The notes under the pieces are model-generated. The model did no database searches, had not been told where the DNA came from, and was given only the letters and a program-made list of their open reading frames with translations. This document shows positions 6,363 through 7,332 of a stretch of 7,332 nucleotides of DNA, in pieces. The translations under genes and the position numbers were made by a program. This stretch comes from Bacillota bacterium (GTDB lineage Bacteria > Bacillota > Clostridia > Peptostreptococcales > Anaerovoracaceae): positions 1 to 7,332 of the forward strand of contig JAFOGM010000334.1 of the NCBI GenBank assembly GCA_017386805.1, written 5' to 3'. The stretch's first letter is position 1. Every line of letters starts with the position of its first letter.

Positions 6363-7256
6363 ATGGCTTTTGGAGTTAAGAAATCCTTCTTCGGAAGAAT
6401 GAAGGAAAAGGTGGAAGACGTTATTTTCATGCGTCCTTCCATCGATGAAGATATGATCGACGAACTGGAAGAAGCGCTGATCACCTCCGACATCGGCATG
6501 GATACCACCATGAAGATCACAGAACAGCTGAGAAGCGACATCAAGCAGCAGCGTCTGTCCAAGCCGGAAGATGTGAAAGACCAGATCAAATCCATCGTGG
6601 AAGGTCTGATCGATAAGGGCGAAGACCAGAAGCTCTGTGACAAGACCCCGCTGATCATTCTGATGATTGGTGTCAACGGTGTAGGTAAGACCACCAGCAT
6701 CGCAAAGATCACTCACAGATTACAGGCCGAAGGAAAGACCGTTCTTCTGGCAGCTGCGGATACCTTCCGTGCGGCTGCGGCAGAACAGCTGCAGGTTTGG
6801 GGCCAGCGCCTGGGTGTGGGCGTGATCCGTCACCAGGAAGGTGCGGATCCTTCCGCGGTTATTTTTGACGGGATCCAGGCAGCCAAAGCCCGCGGTGTGG
6901 ATGTTCTGATCTGCGACACCGCTGGTCGTCTGCACAACAAGAAGAACCTGATGACCGAGCTGGAAAAGATGAGAAAGGTCATCGATCGCGAATGGCCGGA
7001 AGCAGAACGTGAAACTCTGCTGGTTCTGGACGCTGCAACCGGTAAGAATGCAGTATCTCAGGCCAAGGAATTCGGTGAAATCGCTCCTCTGACCGGGATC
7101 GTTCTGACCAAGCTGGACGGTACTGCTAAGGGCGGTATCGTGATCACCATTGCAGATGAATTCGACATCCCTGTAAAGTTCATCGGTGTAGGTGAAGGTA
7201 TGGATGACCTGAAGGAGTTCGACGCAAAAGAATTTGCCGGCGGCTTATTTGAATAA
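6363..7256 (+). CDS. ftsY: Signal recognition particle receptor FtsY
   Basis: FtsY is the SRP-family GTPase at the membrane that receives Ffh-bound ribosomes and hands them to the Sec translocon. The 297-residue product has a helical N domain (about 5-90, with IDELEEALITSDIG) and the G domain with all motifs: G1 GVNGVGKTT (103-111), G2 DTFRAAAAEQL (133-143), G3 DTAGR (185-189), G4 TKLDG (249-253), followed by TAKGG, and the closing GVGEGMDDL (275-283). The ending FDAKEFAGGLFE is the typical FtsY C terminus and, with the absence of an M domain, excludes Ffh. There is almost no acidic A domain before the N domain, so membrane attachment would depend on the short N-terminal segment MAFGVKKSFFGRMKEK, which could form a basic amphipathic helix. 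Short FtsY proteins of this type are common in Firmicutes. It is followed after 11 bases by a metabolic gene, not by ylxM-ffh. Confidence 0.96.
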   Translation: MAFGVKKSFFGRMKEKVEDVIFMRPSIDEDMIDELEEALITSDIGMDTTMKITEQLRSDIKQQRLSKPEDVKDQIKSIVEGLIDKGEDQKLCDKTPLIILMIGVNGVGKTTSIAKITHRLQAEGKTVLLAAADTFRAAAAEQLQVWGQRLGVGVIRHQEGADPSAVIFDGIQAAKARGVDVLICDTAGRLHNKKNLMTELEKMRKVIDREWPEAERETLLVLDAATGKNAVSQAKEFGEIAPLTGIVLTKLDGTAKGGIVITIADEFDIPVKFIGVGEGMDDLKEFDAKEFAGGLFE

Positions 7257-7260
7257 GGAG
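7255..7260 (+). promoter_or_regulatory. Ribosome binding site of the last gene, overlapping the ftsY stop
   Basis: AAGGAG uses the last two bases of the ftsY stop codon TAA (7254-7256) and stands 7 bases before ATG 7268. The overlap leaves no room for a promoter or terminator between the two genes, which argues for readthrough from ftsY. Confidence 0.8.
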
Positions 7261-7267
7261 AAAAAGC

Positions 7268-7332
7268 ATGAGAGAAATCAAGAGAATCGTCATTGCTGGT
7301 GCTGGTACCATGGGTTCTTCCATGGCACAGAC
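7268..7332 (+). CDS. 3-hydroxyacyl-CoA dehydrogenase-like protein, N-terminal start only
   Basis: Only 21 full codons are visible before the window ends: MREIKRIVIAGAGTMGSSMA and one more Gln. The stretch IKRIVIAGAGTMGSSMAQ is a Rossmann NAD-binding start with the GxGxMG pattern seen at the N terminus of 3-hydroxybutyryl-CoA and other 3-hydroxyacyl-CoA dehydrogenases, which oxidise or form the 3-hydroxyacyl-CoA in butyrate synthesis or beta-oxidation. The same start is also found in related 3-hydroxyisobutyrate and 6-phosphogluconate-type dehydrogenases, so substrate is not settled; the T-M-G-x-x-[MI]-A-Q form favours the hydroxyacyl-CoA group. It lies 11 bases after ftsY. The assignment to hbd would need the rest of the gene. 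Confidence 0.62.
   Translation, partial: MREIKRIVIAGAGTMGSSMAQ

Overview
The window looks like an ordinary chromosomal housekeeping region of a Gram-positive anaerobe of the class Clostridia, most likely a Lachnospiraceae-type organism. This rests on the strong purine-rich ribosome binding sites, the plsX-rnc-smc-ftsY gene order typical of Firmicutes, a clostridial type of short FtsY, and a downstream 3-hydroxyacyl-CoA dehydrogenase start that would fit a butyrate or fatty-acid metabolising anaerobe. The family-level placement is inference. All genes are on the + strand, and I see no coding sequence on the - strand that is more than a shadow.

Layout. Positions 1-297 hold the C-terminal end of a polysaccharide deacetylase (NodB family). 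Eleven bases later, at 308-922, is a GTG-started protein made of two SSB-like OB-fold domains. A 168-base intergenic region (923-1090) follows, with a candidate promoter, a near-palindrome just downstream of the -10 box, and a compound hairpin before a strong ribosome binding site. Then comes a tightly packed cluster: plsX (1091-2104), rnc (2094-2780, overlapping plsX by 11 bases), smc (2788-6336) and ftsY (6363-7256). The first 65 bases of a 3-hydroxyacyl-CoA dehydrogenase-like gene (7268-7332) close the window, 11 bases after ftsY.

How the genes work together. PlsX makes acyl-phosphate for phospholipid synthesis, RNase III processes double-stranded RNA including rRNA precursors, SMC organises the chromosome, and FtsY is the receptor for signal recognition particle at the membrane. 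They are linked by growth rather than by one pathway, and their spacing suggests cotranscription from the promoter in front of plsX. acpP, which commonly sits between plsX and rnc, and rpmF, which commonly precedes plsX, are both absent here.

I found no mobile element, CRISPR array, RNA gene or defence-like system, and no convincing undescribed multi-gene system. The parts most worth a second look are the plsX leader (near-palindrome plus hairpin), the tandem-OB SSB-like protein, the sharp change of glycine codon use at the boundary between it and plsX, and the missing acpP.
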